DNA of 64,000 nucleotides from Diphasiastrum complanatum. Lineage: Eukaryota; Streptophyta; Lycopodiopsida; Lycopodiales; Lycopodiaceae. The stretch lies in the NCBI GenBank assembly GCA_029204225.1, contig CM055092.1, positions 41,446,016 to 41,510,015 of the forward strand. The letters run 5' to 3'. Positions 48,383-59,159 of this stretch are shown in pieces. How positions within the stretch are numbered: position 1 is the first letter of the stretch; each line of letters opens with the position of its first letter. The notes beneath the pieces were generated by a model, which had not been told where the DNA came from, ran no database searches, and worked only from the letters and a program-made list of their open reading frames with translations. The translations under genes and the position numbers were made by a program.

Positions 48383-49550
48383 CTAGGCCATTATCCATTA
48401 ACTGGCCAACACTAAGCAAATTCTTGGTTAACTTAGGAACATAAAGAACATTATCTAGATTCATCCTTTTGGATGATCCCACATACAAGGGAATTGTTCC
48501 TATTCCACTTATCTTACATTCTTGACTACTTGCAGTATAGATTGATCTATGTAAGTCATTGTAAGAAAGTAAGGTGGAGAATATGTCCTTTTGATATGTC
48601 ATGTGGGAACTTGCCCCACTATCAATCCACCAAGAATCATTGGTGTTGCTCTTGGATGATGGTGGTTTGTTGGAAACCATCACGGATGACTCTTCATCCT
48701 CCTCTTCCTCCTGATGTGCAATGTTGCTTTGTTTGCTCTCTTGTGCCTTCTTCTTCTTGAGACATTCTGATGCAAAATGTCCTTTCTTTCCACAGAAAAA
48801 ACATTTGTACTTGGACTTGTCTTTGATCTTGCCCTTTGAGCTTGAAGCCTCATCCTCCTCCTTGGTCTCCTTGAAGTGCTTCTTCTTGCCATTGGTCTTC
48901 TTCTTGCTTTTGAATGAGAAATTAGCTTTCTCATCACCATCCTGCAGAGAAATAGCATTCATTCTTGCATTGGTATGCAACATCCTACACTCTTCAGCTA
49001 CTAATACACTGTGTAGCTTTTCTATAGTAGGCAAAGTGTCTTGGATTGCAAAGCTTTGGACCAAATTTGTAAAGCCACTCCCTAGACCATTTAGGACAAT
49101 TTGAACAAGCTCACTATCTTGAATCTTCTCTCCAATGGAAGCTAACTCCCTATTAAGAGACTTGATTCTTAGCACATAATCTTGTGCATTCTCATCACTC
49201 CTCTTCATGCTTTGTAGAATCTGATTCCTAAGCATGAGAACCCTCGAAGTGTTACTAGACTCATAGATAGATTTTAAAGATTCCCAAGCCTCTTTAGCAC
49301 TCTTACATGATGATACTTCCCTTAAAAGATCAGTGCTTACATTCATCTTAATACAGTGAAGTGCAAGCCTAGACCTCTTCTTGTATCTCACTAATTCCTG
49401 TGCACCTAGAGGTTCATCTTCATCATCTATTAGAAACTCATAAAGATCCTGGAGCACCATTAGTGACTCCATCCTCACTTTCCAAATAGCATAATTGGTA
49501 GAATTTAACCTCTCACTAGCTTCTAGAAGGTAGGCTCCCACTGATCCCAT
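48383..49550 (-). pseudogene. Copia B gag-protease (N-terminal part of B)
   Basis: An intact-looking frame of nearly 390 codons from the ATG at 49550. It holds gag helices (GAYLLEASERLNSTNYAIWK), DYVLRIKSLNRELASIGEKI, a Lys-rich linker, the zinc knuckle CFFCGKKGHFASEC, an acidic stretch and then protease with WWIDSGASSHM (catalytic DSG). It ends at about 48383 in LLSVGQLMDNGL. The rest of the polyprotein continues at 53557 on the plus strand, with about 80 bp lost between. It was one gag-pol frame before the inversion. Its LTR is at 50182-50872. Confidence 0.95.
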
Positions 49551-50181
49551 CTTACTAGCAAGATTCTACACACAAGATATAGATTTGTTTGGACCTGAAA
49601 CTCACAAAGGTTTCTAACTTGCAGTGTTTCACTCAAATGTTGACTTCTAATCCAACAGATGGATTTGTAATCACAGTTCTATCACTCCCTCACAAGCTGG
49701 AATGAAGATAAGATGAGATGAAAACTACACTCAAGCAAATCTTGCCAATCTTGGCTATTCTTGGACAAAAACTGACTCTATCTCTCTCATTCACTTTAAT
49801 GTACTTTCAAGACCTGGTTTCCACTTTAAGAAGGTCTGAAATCAGCCTAGATTAATTAGTTTTCATGAAACAAATTCAAAACTAATCAATGGCAAGTGAT
49901 CTTGGTAGCTTATCCTAGGATTTGCACCAAAAATTACATCAAACTGACACCATATGAATTTTCTATGATCCAATGAATATGGGTTATTAAATGCTGGTTC
50001 AGAGATTCCCACACGTGTGAACAGTATGGATTTTGATCCTGAAAAATTTTGGGATCAAATCCCCTCACCAAAACCTGGATACCAGCTCGCCCTTCCAATA
50101 CTAGCTTTTTGCACCAAAACCTGCTAAAACTGGATTAGATTCAAACACAGATCAATGGCCTTGTACTTGTCTCTGATACCA

Positions 50182-50872
50182 TGTGAAAAGTACAGTACTA
50201 AGGACCATAAATGGATCTTTGAATGATCCACAAGGTGATTGTATGCTTGTTAAACAATCTATCAGAAACTAGTCATCAGAAAACAAGATCTAGTTTAGCA
50301 GCTTGATAGGAAACAAGTAGAGACAATCAAAGCATTGATCAAATAGTCTAATCCAACTCCACACGTGTGGAAATAAGGCTGTAGTACGGCCTGTAGACAG
50401 TGTTTACAAAGTGCCAAAGCTGGGTTTCATTGGAAAAATAGAGTAATCACCATACAATGAGAGGAAACTCGAGTTTCTCCTTGAGGCTCCAAAAAGTTTC
50501 TATCTTCTCACTATGGAGAATGGAAATACATAGTAAAACACACTTCCTTTGCAAAGTTAGGTGAAAATCCAGCATGTAATAAGGAAGTAGACTCCACTTT
50601 CTTGCCCTAATGTGAAAACCCTAGCCTAGATCCAAGAGTCATGCTTGGTAGGTGCATGGTAGGTACAAATCTCATCATAAATCATGGTCTAGATCCTACA
50701 AAGTAGGAATCACTACCAAATAGACACAACCACTCCTCTTGACTCGTGGTAACCTACTTTAGGTGTGTATGTACAAGTGGCACTTTGGCCATTCAAGTAA
50801 CCAACAAACAATATTGACAAAATGTACAATATTCTACATGGCTAGATTTGCCAATGTAGGCAATTTTTTACA
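50182..50872 (-). repeat. Copia B 5' LTR, 691 bp (minus)
   Basis: The primer-binding site (plus CTCTGATACCA, ending at 50181) adjoins it. On the minus strand the LTR begins TGTAAAAAATTG and ends GTACTTTTCACA. Only a handful of differences from 56296-56986 are visible, so the insertion is young. The flanking pentamer 50873-50877 reads TCCAT on the minus strand and matches the one after 56986. The palindrome is at 50360-50369. Confidence 0.95.
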
Positions 50873-50912
50873 ATGGATTTATTTTTGTACGACTAATTTA
50901 TATATTTGTTTT
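50873..50912 (-). other. Inverted 40-bp Helitron chip with two target duplications
   Basis: These 40 bp between the two LTRs, read on the minus strand, start AAAAC (target duplication of A, matching 46485-46489) and end TCCAT (target duplication of B, matching 56987-56991). Without the duplicated bases they link the Rep coding at 46489 to that at 56987 and supply the residues before the conserved Cys/His segment. They are therefore original Helitron sequence, now inverted. Confidence 0.9.
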
Positions 50913-51613
50913 TGTGAAAGTACTGTAGTTTAGGACCATAAATGGATCTACAAAAGATCCACAAGAGTAATTGTATGCTTGCTTAACAATCTATCAAAAA
51001 ACTAGTCATCAAAAAGTTGATCTAGATTGGCAATTTGACAAACAACAAGCATTAACAATCAAAAGCATTGATCAACATTGAAATTTGAGCCCACACGTGT
51101 GTACTACAGGCTGTAGTATGGCCTTAAACCTGAGAAACAAGTAGAAATTGATTTGGTTTCATTTGGATCACAAAAACTCAATGTACACAATGAACTAGCT
51201 TGAGATTGCCAAGGAGCTCCAAAAATTTTCTATCTTCTCACTATGGGAGCTTGGAATACATAGCAAATTCGACTTCCTTCTTGAAGTTAGGTAGATTTCC
51301 AGCATGTAATAAGGAAGATAACTCGCCCTTCTTGCCCTAAAATGAAACCCTAGCCTAGATCCTAGACTTATGCTTGGTAGGTAGCTAGTTGGTCAAATTT
51401 TCACCTTAAACTTAGGTGTAGGTCCTATAAAGTAGGTATGACCACCAAATAGACATGACCAACTCTTTTGACTTGACCTAACCTACATTAGGAGTGGGTT
51501 GCCACGTGGAATCTTGGCCTTACATGTGTGGAACCCAATTATACACAATATTTACAATGTTCTACATGGTCTTTGATCAAGCTAGATTTGCCAATTTTTG
51601 GCAATTCTTCACA
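50913..51613 (-). repeat. Copia A 3' LTR, 701 bp (minus)
   Basis: A purine tract (minus GAGGAGGAG, 51614-51622) is followed by TGTGAAGAATTG at 51613, and the sequence ends GTACTTTCACA at 50913. It is homologous to 46490-47189 in inverted orientation, with visibly more differences than the B pair. The palindrome is at 51092-51101. Confidence 0.95.
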
Positions 51614-51848
51614 CTCCTCCTCAAATTTAGCTTGATCTATTTACAACTCTCTTTCTAGATGAATGAATGCTTTTAGAAGTGTCTAAAAAATCCAGCTACA
51701 AACAAGGAACTTTTGATACTCCAATAGAGAATGATGTCCATGAAAGATCTTTCACCACCCCTTAAAGGATCCCTTACAAGATGTTCCACAAATGTGTCTA
51801 TATACATATAGCACACTTCAAAAACTATACATCATGCCAAGCCATGGA

Positions 51849-52541
51849 TTACAAGGCATTTTGTGCACTTGAAGATACATCAATAAAACTATTAAGTGCA
51901 TACATAATGTTGCCAAAGACAACTTGACTTGCTTGATCCATATGATTGAGCCTAGATGGCTCCATCTTGATACTCAAGGTTCTTCTTGGAGTCCTTGGGT
52001 CTTGAGCTTGCTCCTCCACTTGACTTGACTCCAGACCATCAATGAATTGAATAAGGTGTTGATCCAAAGGTGCTTCTTCAAGTTTACAAATCTCCCACTT
52101 TTGAAAGATCACATTTCCACCATTGACAACTTCTTTGATGGAAAATAAGTAGATTCTACAATCTCTACTTAAAGAGCAAAACACTACTTTTATTCCTATC
52201 ATTGAAATAGGATGATCTTTGGTCCTTACATTGAAATGATCATGCTCAAAGCATGTGGACCCCAAGATTTTCAATACAAATGATGTTTCATCTTTTATGA
52301 CACTATTCAAACTATTACAAAAATAGTTATCCAATGAAATTGCTTTATCAACAACAAATGGAGATTTGAAAGCATCTAATTTCATTGCCTTGTCATAAAG
52401 AGTACTAAACACCATAGATCTTAAAGATAAGCAACAAGTCACTCCATGTCTACTAATACTATCTAACAAGTAGTCAAAGATAGTAGACTCTCCAATGCTC
52501 ACCATCCTTGCAAGATGCACACTTGAATGGAAAATTTGCAT
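51849..52541 (-). pseudogene. Copia A degenerate integrase tail
   Basis: The minus-strand frame keeps integrase-like landmarks seen in B: IFHSSVH (cf. the start of the core), LRSMVF, LKILGSTCFEHDHFNVRTKD, a VVNGGNVIFQKWE block, then an acidic linker and DPRTPRRTLSIKMEPSRL. It ends with about 30 unrelated residues and a stop at 51849. RT and RNase H are absent before the polypurine tract. A is therefore an RT-less, non-autonomous copy. Alternatively this is a diverged accessory ORF, though the linear order of landmarks argues for integrase origin. Confidence 0.6.
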
Positions 52542-52549
52542 GCAATTTG

Positions 52550-53556
52550 CTACGACTCGGCCATTGTGATTGAGGACTCCCTTGGAACTGTCATGCTTTG
52601 AGGCTGATCCTCAAGATCTTCCTCCTTTTGATGCTCCTCCTCAATGCAAGCAAGATCACACTTTGCCAAGATCTCCTCTTGAGTGATCTCCTCCTTTGCC
52701 AAGCTCACCCTCTCAAAAGCAACCCTAGCTTCCAACTTAAACAATCTTCCATGCTTAAATCCCTTTGCAATGCAAACATCATTCTTCAAGATGAAACAAA
52801 CACCATGCTTAAAGTGAAAATCCAAACCACTTTCTAAGAGTAGACCAACACTAAGCATATTCTTGGTGATTGATGGTACATAAAGGACATTTTCTAGATC
52901 CATGCATTTTGAGGATTCTAGACACAAAGAGATGGTGCCAACACCATCTATCCTACACTCTTCATCATTTGCAGTAAAGACAAACTTTTTAGCAGCATTG
53001 AAAAAGTGTAAGGTTGAGAAAAAGTCCTTTTCACAAGACATGTAGGAGCTAGCCCCACTGTCGATCCACCAATTGTATCTTGAATTGCTATTGCTTGTTG
53101 GTGAGGATGTAGATGCCATCAAAAATACATCTACTTCATCCTCCTCCTCCTCCTTTGCAAGGTTTCCTTGTTTCCTCCACTTGTGCTCTTAGCCTCTTGT
53201 AGCATTCAGATGTATAATGACTCTTCTTTCCACAAAAGAAGCATTTTTGCTTTAACTTGTCCTTTTAGCTTGATGCATCATCCTCTTCTTTGGCCTCCGT
53301 TGGATGCTTCTTCTTTCCATTGGTCTTATTTTTGCCCTTGAATGAGAAATTGGCTTTCTCATCACCATCTTGCAAAGACAAGGAACTCATCCTAGATTTT
53401 GCATGGAGCATCCTACACTCTTCAGCCACTAATACACTGTGAGTTTTTCTATAGTTGGCAAAGTGTCTTTATGGCAAATCTTTGGACCAAATTTGCAAAG
53501 TCGTCTCCTAGACCATTAAGAACAATTTGTATAAGCTCTCCATCATGAATCTTCTC
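52550..53556 (-). pseudogene. Copia A gag C-terminus and protease
   Basis: From 53556 the minus strand continues gag (EKIHDGELIQIVLNGLG, ANLVQRFA). It then has frameshifts near 53460 and 53440, a Lys-rich linker, a stop near 53270, the zinc knuckle CFFCGKKSHYTSEC (about 53236-53195) and the protease start WWIDSGASSYMSCEKDFFST (about 53070). It passes through LENVLYVPSITKNMLSVGLL to LFKLEARVAFERVSLAKEE, then an acidic tail with a stop at 52550. The upstream half of this gag is at 47989-48382 (+). Confidence 0.9.
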
Positions 53557-56334
53557 TTGTTTAAGCTTGATGCTAATATTGCAATGGAGAGTGTTAACTT
53601 GGCAAAGGTGGAGCTATCAAAGGTGGAACTGTGGCACAAAAGGTTGGGCCATCCCAACTACAAAGCCATGGAATCTATGGCTACAAAGGAGCTTGCAGTT
53701 GGACTCCCCAAGCATTTGTCAAAGTGTGGGAAGAGATGTGAAGCATGCAGCCTCTCAAAGGCTCACAAGCTACCCTTCTCAAGATCTACATCAAGATCAA
53801 ACTCTCCTCTTGAACTCATCCATTCGAATGTTCATAGTTTTTCACATGAGCCTAATGGTGGTGCCAAGTACTATGTAATCTTCATCGATGACTATTCTAG
53901 ATTTTGTTGGATGTACCTCTTGTCTAGCAAATCAATGGTGTTTGATTCTTTTGTAAAGTTCAAGACTTTGGTAGAAAATCAACTTAGTACCAAAATTAAG
54001 GTATTAAGGAGTGATAATGGAGGTGAATATGTCTCCAATAAGTTGATTGACTTTTGTATTTCTAATGGCATAAAGAGGGAGTTGTCATGTCCATACACCC
54101 CTCAACAAAATGGAGTGAGTGAGAGAAGAAATAGATCTCTTTGTGAGTGTGTTAAGGCCTTAAGGCTAGATGCTTCTCTATCCAAACCATTTTGGGGTGA
54201 AGCAATAACTTGTGCTAACTATTTGTGCAATAGATTGCCAAACCAAGCCATTGGAGGAATCACACCATTTGAAGCTCTATTTGGAGAGAAGCCCAATCTC
54301 AAATATCTCAAAGTTTTTGGATCCACTTGCTATGTACACCAATCCTTGGATAAGAGAAGGAAGGATGATGCAACATCCATCAAAGTCATCTTTGTGGGAT
54401 ATGGTGAGAATAGCAAAGGTTATAGAGTCTTCAATCCCATCACTAGCAAGGTGATAGTGAGTAGGGATGTTATTTTTTATGAAGGACATGCTTGTGATTT
54501 GGATGATAATGCTACTAATCATCTTGATGCCAAGGATCATCCTAGGATGGAGGAGGAGCTTTCAAGTGAAGAAGAACTTGAGGATCCACCTCAAGATGCA
54601 AGAACTCCAAGAACTCCAAGAAGATCTACGAGGGCAAGATCTGAGCCATTGAGGCTCACCTATGATGGTCAAGGTGATCAAAGGGAAGGCTCATCATCTT
54701 TCACATCTTACACCTTTCTTACTTCAATGTTAGATGAGCCAACATGCTATGAAGATGCTTGTAAGTCTAAAAGTTGGATGGATGCTATGCAAGTAGAGTA
54801 TGATGCTCTTATTGAGAATCATACTTGGGATCTTGTGGATCTTCCTCAAGGGAAGAAACCTCTTGATTGCAAGTGGGTGTTTAGATTGAAGTATAATCAA
54901 GATGGATCAATAAGCAAGCATAAATCTAGGCTTGTTGCCAAAGGTTTTTTACAAACCAAAGGCATTGACTATGATGAGACTTTTGCTCCTGTGGCTAAGC
55001 TTGTTACTATCAGGTTGATCATTAGTCTTGCTACAACCTTCAATTGGGAGCTATTCCAACTTGAATTCACAAATGCATTCCTCAATGGTTATTTGGAGGA
55101 AGAGATCTACATGAGGCAACCCGAGGGCTTCATCAAGGCAAAGCATGAAGGAAAGGTGTGTTTTTTGAAGAAGAGCCTTTATGGGCTCAAGCAAGCACCT
55201 AGAGCATGGTACTCTAGGCTAAACTCTTTTCTCATTTCCATCAGTTTTGTAATGAGTGCCTATGATCCATCATTGTATATAAGTTTTCATGATGGCATGA
55301 TCATTATTCTTGTTTTGTATGTAGATGACATTATCTTGAGTGGTAATGATCTAGATGGAATTAGAGATGTAAAAATTGCTTTAGCGAAAGAGTTTAAGAT
55401 GGCAGATCTCGGCCTATTGAGCTTCATTCTTGGAATAGAGGTTATTAGAGGATGTGATTTTAGCTTCATTTGTCAATCTAAATATGCTACATCCATCCTA
55501 GATAGATTTGGAATGAAGAATTGTAAAGGCATTGAGACACCAATGGAGCAACATGTAAAAGCATCTATTGGTTGTGATGAAGTATCCTTTGAGGAAATCA
55601 CATTATATAGAAGGCTTATTGGCTCCTTGATCTATTTAACTATAACTAGACCTGATCTTAGTTATAGTGTTGGAAAGTTAAGCCAATTCATGCAAAGTCC
55701 TCTAGTTTCACATTGGAAGATGGCCAAAAGAGTTCTTAGATACATTTCATTCACTAAGAATTTTGGTATTTTGTATAGAGGAACTAATCTTGGCTTAAGA
55801 GCCTATAGTGACTCGGATTTTGCAGGTGACAAAGTGGATAGAAGATCAACAAGTGTCTTTGCCACCTTTCTATGTGATGGAGTAGTATCATGGCTTTCCA
55901 AAAAGCAAGATACCATCTTCCTATCTTCCACAGAATCCGAATACAAGGCCTTGACATCAACATGCAAGGAGGTCTTGTGGCCCAAAAGGCTATTGGTGGA
56001 GCTTCATGTCATGGAGGAGGAGATCCCTATCATCTATTGTGACAACCAATCAGCCCAATCACTTGCAACTAATCCTACATTCCATGCAAGGAGCAAACAC
56101 ATCGAAATTGCTCATCATTTCGTGAGAGAAAAAGTGCAAGCTAAAGAGATCAAGCTCCAACACGTGTCATCATCAAGTTGCTTGGCTGATTTGTTTACTA
56201 AACCTTTACCTAAAGATTCATTTGTCAAGCTTAGATCTTCAATTGGAGTTATTAATAAAAGCATTGTGATCTCCAAGGCTAGATTTGAGGAGGAGTGTGA
56301 AAAATTGCCTACATTGGCAAATCTAGCCATGTAG
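53557..56334 (+). CDS. Copia B pol (integrase-RT-RNase H)
   Basis: About 920 codons without a stop. GAG-pre-integrase has the HHCC site (WHKRLGHPNY, CGKRCEACSLSK). The integrase core follows with FIDDYSRF, RSDNGGEYV and NGVSERRNRSL (DDE). RT has KGIDYDETFAPVAK, NAFLNG, YGLKQAPRAWY and an intact YVDD, and RNase H has SDSDFAGD, SSTESEY and CDNQSA. In RT the first catalytic position reads Glu (QLEFTNAFLNG) where the family has Asp (D-V-K-x-AFLNG). The frame runs 13 codons into the 3' LTR. It lacks its own gag because the inversion moved gag-PR to 48383-49550 (-). The nearby ATG before 53557 is chance sequence from A. Confidence 0.95.
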   Translation: MFKLDANIAMESVNLAKVELSKVELWHKRLGHPNYKAMESMATKELAVGLPKHLSKCGKRCEACSLSKAHKLPFSRSTSRSNSPLELIHSNVHSFSHEPNGGAKYYVIFIDDYSRFCWMYLLSSKSMVFDSFVKFKTLVENQLSTKIKVLRSDNGGEYVSNKLIDFCISNGIKRELSCPYTPQQNGVSERRNRSLCECVKALRLDASLSKPFWGEAITCANYLCNRLPNQAIGGITPFEALFGEKPNLKYLKVFGSTCYVHQSLDKRRKDDATSIKVIFVGYGENSKGYRVFNPITSKVIVSRDVIFYEGHACDLDDNATNHLDAKDHPRMEEELSSEEELEDPPQDARTPRTPRRSTRARSEPLRLTYDGQGDQREGSSSFTSYTFLTSMLDEPTCYEDACKSKSWMDAMQVEYDALIENHTWDLVDLPQGKKPLDCKWVFRLKYNQDGSISKHKSRLVAKGFLQTKGIDYDETFAPVAKLVTIRLIISLATTFNWELFQLEFTNAFLNGYLEEEIYMRQPEGFIKAKHEGKVCFLKKSLYGLKQAPRAWYSRLNSFLISISFVMSAYDPSLYISFHDGMIIILVLYVDDIILSGNDLDGIRDVKIALAKEFKMADLGLLSFILGIEVIRGCDFSFICQSKYATSILDRFGMKNCKGIETPMEQHVKASIGCDEVSFEEITLYRRLIGSLIYLTITRPDLSYSVGKLSQFMQSPLVSHWKMAKRVLRYISFTKNFGILYRGTNLGLRAYSDSDFAGDKVDRRSTSVFATFLCDGVVSWLSKKQDTIFLSSTESEYKALTSTCKEVLWPKRLLVELHVMEEEIPIIYCDNQSAQSLATNPTFHARSKHIEIAHHFVREKVQAKEIKLQHVSSSSCLADLFTKPLPKDSFVKLRSSIGVINKSIVISKARFEEECEKLPTLANLAM

Positions 56335-56986
56335 AATATTGTACATTTTGTCAATATTGTTTGTTGGTTACTTGAATGGCCAAAGTGCCACTTGTACATA
56401 CACACCTAAAGTAGGTTACCACGAGTCAAGAGGAGTGGTTGTGTCTATTTGGTAGTGATTCCTACTTTGTAGGATCTAGACCATGATTTATGATGAGATT
56501 TGTACCTACCATGCACCTACCAAGCATGACTCTTGGATCTAGGCTAGGGTTTTCACATTAGGGCAAGAAAGTGGAGTCTACTTCCTTATTACATGCTGGA
56601 TTTTCACCTAGCTTTGCAAAGGAAGTGTGTTTTACTATGTATTTCCATTCTCCATAGTGAGAAGATAGAAACTTTTTGGAGCCTCAAGGAGAAACTCGAG
56701 TTTCCTCTCATTGTATGGTGATTACTCTATTTTTCCAATGAAACCCAGCTTTGGCACTTTGTAAACACTGTCTACAGGCCGTAGTACAGCCTTATTTCCA
56801 CACGTATGGAGTTGGATTAGACTATTTGATCAATGCTTTGATTGTCTCTACTTGTTTCCTATCAAGCTGCTAAACTAGATCTTGTTTTCTGATGACTAGT
56901 TTCTGATAGATTGTTTAACAAGCATACAATCACCTTGTGGATCATTCAAAGATCCATTTATGGTCCTTAGTACTGTAATTTTCACA
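56296..56986 (+). repeat. Copia B 3' LTR, 691 bp
   Basis: A GAGGAGGAG polypurine tract at 56287-56295 is followed by TGTGAAAAATTG, and the sequence ends GTAATTTTCACA. It is followed by TCCAT (56987-56991), the target duplication of B. The palindrome here carries one substitution (CACACGTATG, 56799-56808). Confidence 0.95.
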
Positions 56987-57966
56987 TCCATTATTGTCGA
57001 TCAGCTTGCACCATCAAAGCTGATAAAAAAAGAACAAAGACTTGTAAATATGGATTTCCATTCGAAAAATATTCGACATCGACTAAATTAGACACATGAA
57101 CTGAATGATGGCTATACTTTTGACCTAGATATGAAGATCATAATGTAGTACCTTATCATCCGACAGTGCTATTGTTATGGCAAACACACATAATTTTACA
57201 ACAGATTACAAACACTGGCTGATTATATTACCTATTGAAATATGCAATGAAATCAGAGCCAACATCGCCATTGATCTAAATATAGATGACGCAAAAAAAA
57301 TCGGATTATCCCATGTTGATGAAAATGTCCTAAAATTTATATCTAGCTACATCTTGACAAAACCGATATCAGTGCCAGAAATTAGTTTCACATGTTTACA
57401 AATTCCGATTATCAAAAGAGCAAAGCTGTTCAGTACGTAGATATCTCCTCTCCAAATTTGCGATGCAAATTTATAAATTATAACAATATAATACAATTGC
57501 ATCCAATTGATATCTACACATATAGACCTGAAGAACTTGAAAACATGACTTTTTATGAGTATTGGCGCCGATTTATTGTAATCGCAAAAAAAACAATTTC
57601 CAAAAGAATATATATGGATCAATTAGGACATTATTTGTATAAAAATACTAAAATAATCAAATTCACAACTTATCACCCTGCATATCAAACAGAAGGTTTT
57701 TCTTTCAGTATCTTATTAGAAAAATGTCAATTTCGAAAAGAATATGAACTTTTGAGCCTCGAGAACAATGATCGATCGTATTATACAGAATGCATACTGT
57801 GTAATTTCATTTGAAATGAGAAAGAAATTGAACATTACGTTGAAGATTATTCAAATAAACAAATGCTTCAAACTGAACAACGACAACAAATTGTAAATAT
57901 CTTATTGCAACATAAATCATTTTTGCACGAATCATTATTTCAAGTCATATCTGATTATCACAACTA
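56987..57966 (+). pseudogene. Helitron Rep domain, second part
   Basis: The coding resumes after B: a Cys/His segment, CKYGFPFEKYS, stops near 57097 and 57106, then PRYEDHNVVPYHPTVLLLW, the hallmark 'VVPYNP.LL..W' of RepHel proteins. Next come SSYILTKPISVPEISFTCLQ, a frameshift near 57430, KAVQYVDISSPNLRCKFINY and MTFYEYWRRFIVIAKK, ending near 57966 in an EQRQQIVNILLQH stretch. The PIF1 helicase that should follow is absent. Palindrome-rich sequence begins instead. Confidence 0.85.
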
Positions 57967-58039
57967 GAAAACTCTGTGTTTATCCACGTAGAGTATCCAC
58001 GCGAGACCTGACACTTAGTCGATTTTCCAAAATTTTGTT

Positions 58040-58370
58040 TGTGTGGAACATCCACACGTGGATTATCCGTGCCAAAAAAAATTTAAACACGCCTCCGGCC
58101 AGTCTACCGGTGTTTTTCTAACAAGGCGTCGATAAAATTTATGCGCGTGGATTATCCACGCATGGATAATCCACGCAAAATTGAGTTTTGAAAATTTTGG
58201 CAACGGTTTGGGAGGGAAGGTTGGCGGCGCCAAAAAGCGATTTTGGCATGGATAATCCACGCGTGGATAATCCACACAAATTTCAGTTTGTTCACTGGAC
58301 GAGATTGGAAGTTAAAGATATCCACGCCTGGATATCTTCTACGTGGATTATCCACGCGTGAATTATATTA
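58040..58370 (+). repeat. Array of GTGGATTATCCAC palindromes
   Basis: Near-perfect palindromes built on (GC)GTGGATTATCCAC(GC) occur at about 58053, 58146-58172 (two head to head), 58246-58276 (two) and 58315-58363 (two or three), roughly every 70-100 bp. The spacers are more GC-rich than the surroundings. The array begins where Helitron coding ends. It could be a MITE-like or satellite repeat, or a Helitron 3'-end capture. Confidence 0.8.
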
Positions 58371-58389
58371 TGATTAGGCTATATATATA

Positions 58390-58500
58390 TTTTTTCTAAA
58401 GTGAATTATATTATGATGAGGTTTTTTTTTTTTTTTTGCATGTTCATAATGAAATGGAACTAGTTAAATAAATATTTTTCTAAAGTGAATTATATCATGG
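58390..58500 (+). repeat. Short direct repeat around a T tract
   Basis: TTTCTAAAGTGAATTATAT occurs at about 58393 and again at about 58478, flanking a T17 tract. Confidence 0.8.
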
Positions 58501-59007
58501 TGTTCCTAGATGATTGGGATTTTTTATGCCACCTACTTCTATAAGACAATTGACTCGAGCTACCAAGAGGGTAATTATGCATGATCTAAGGCTTTGAGAG
58601 CCAGGGGTTTAGGGTCTACCCTAATGGCACTCTACCTAATCTCATATCCGAGATCATTTGATATGGATTGAGAGCTCATTTTGTACATACTTTGAGAGAT
58701 TATTAAGAGATGGTGATTTTGGCAAGTTTTCTCTTTAATGAGAAATTGATGAATGGTGAACGTGATATTTTTTGTGTTTAATGAATAGATTTGAATCTGA
58801 ACAAAGTATTATACTTTCCACGTGTGTGATAGGATGTGAAGATCAATTATTTCTAGTTTTATTGTGGTGTTCAAAAGCCTTTGCCAATGAGATGCAAAAT
58901 AGGTTGAATTGTGTGCTAGTTTTCTATCTATTAGATATAAGTAAGACCTTTTATGCTTTTTCAAGGTTTTAGTATCCAAATGAGGTTTATAACCTTTGAT
59001 TTTAACA
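58500..59007 (+). repeat. Copia 5' LTR with primer-binding site
   Basis: The right end is firm: ...GATTTTAACA is followed by TGGTATCAAAGCCC (59008-59021). The left end (TGTTCCTAGATG, about 58500) is a guess. A palindrome-like CACGTGTGTG at 58819-58828 is centred 186 nt from the LTR end. Confidence 0.55.
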
Positions 59008-59159
59008 TGGTATCAAAGCCCAAATGCAACCATCAAGGCTCAAATACAAGGAAGAGAGAAGCAATCACAAGTTGATGATTGTTTAATTTCTATTGCCCTT
59101 ATTACTACCTTAAGTTTGATGATGTTCCTTCAAGTGTGAATGAAACTACAGCTACAAAA

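Noticed and set aside
48680-49104. Arg-rich minus-strand and plus-strand frames over gag B
   Set aside because: They lie opposite or out of phase with the clear gag frame that carries the zinc knuckle and DSG protease motif.
46490-56986. Assembly error as the source of inverted LTRs
   Set aside because: The switch points are at non-homologous positions of the two gags with small losses, and both target duplications and the Helitron frame fit a real inversion. An artefact cannot be fully excluded without reads.
58040-58370. CRISPR-like array
   Set aside because: The repeats are palindromic dyads with irregular spacing in a plant nuclear context, without uniform spacers or cas genes.
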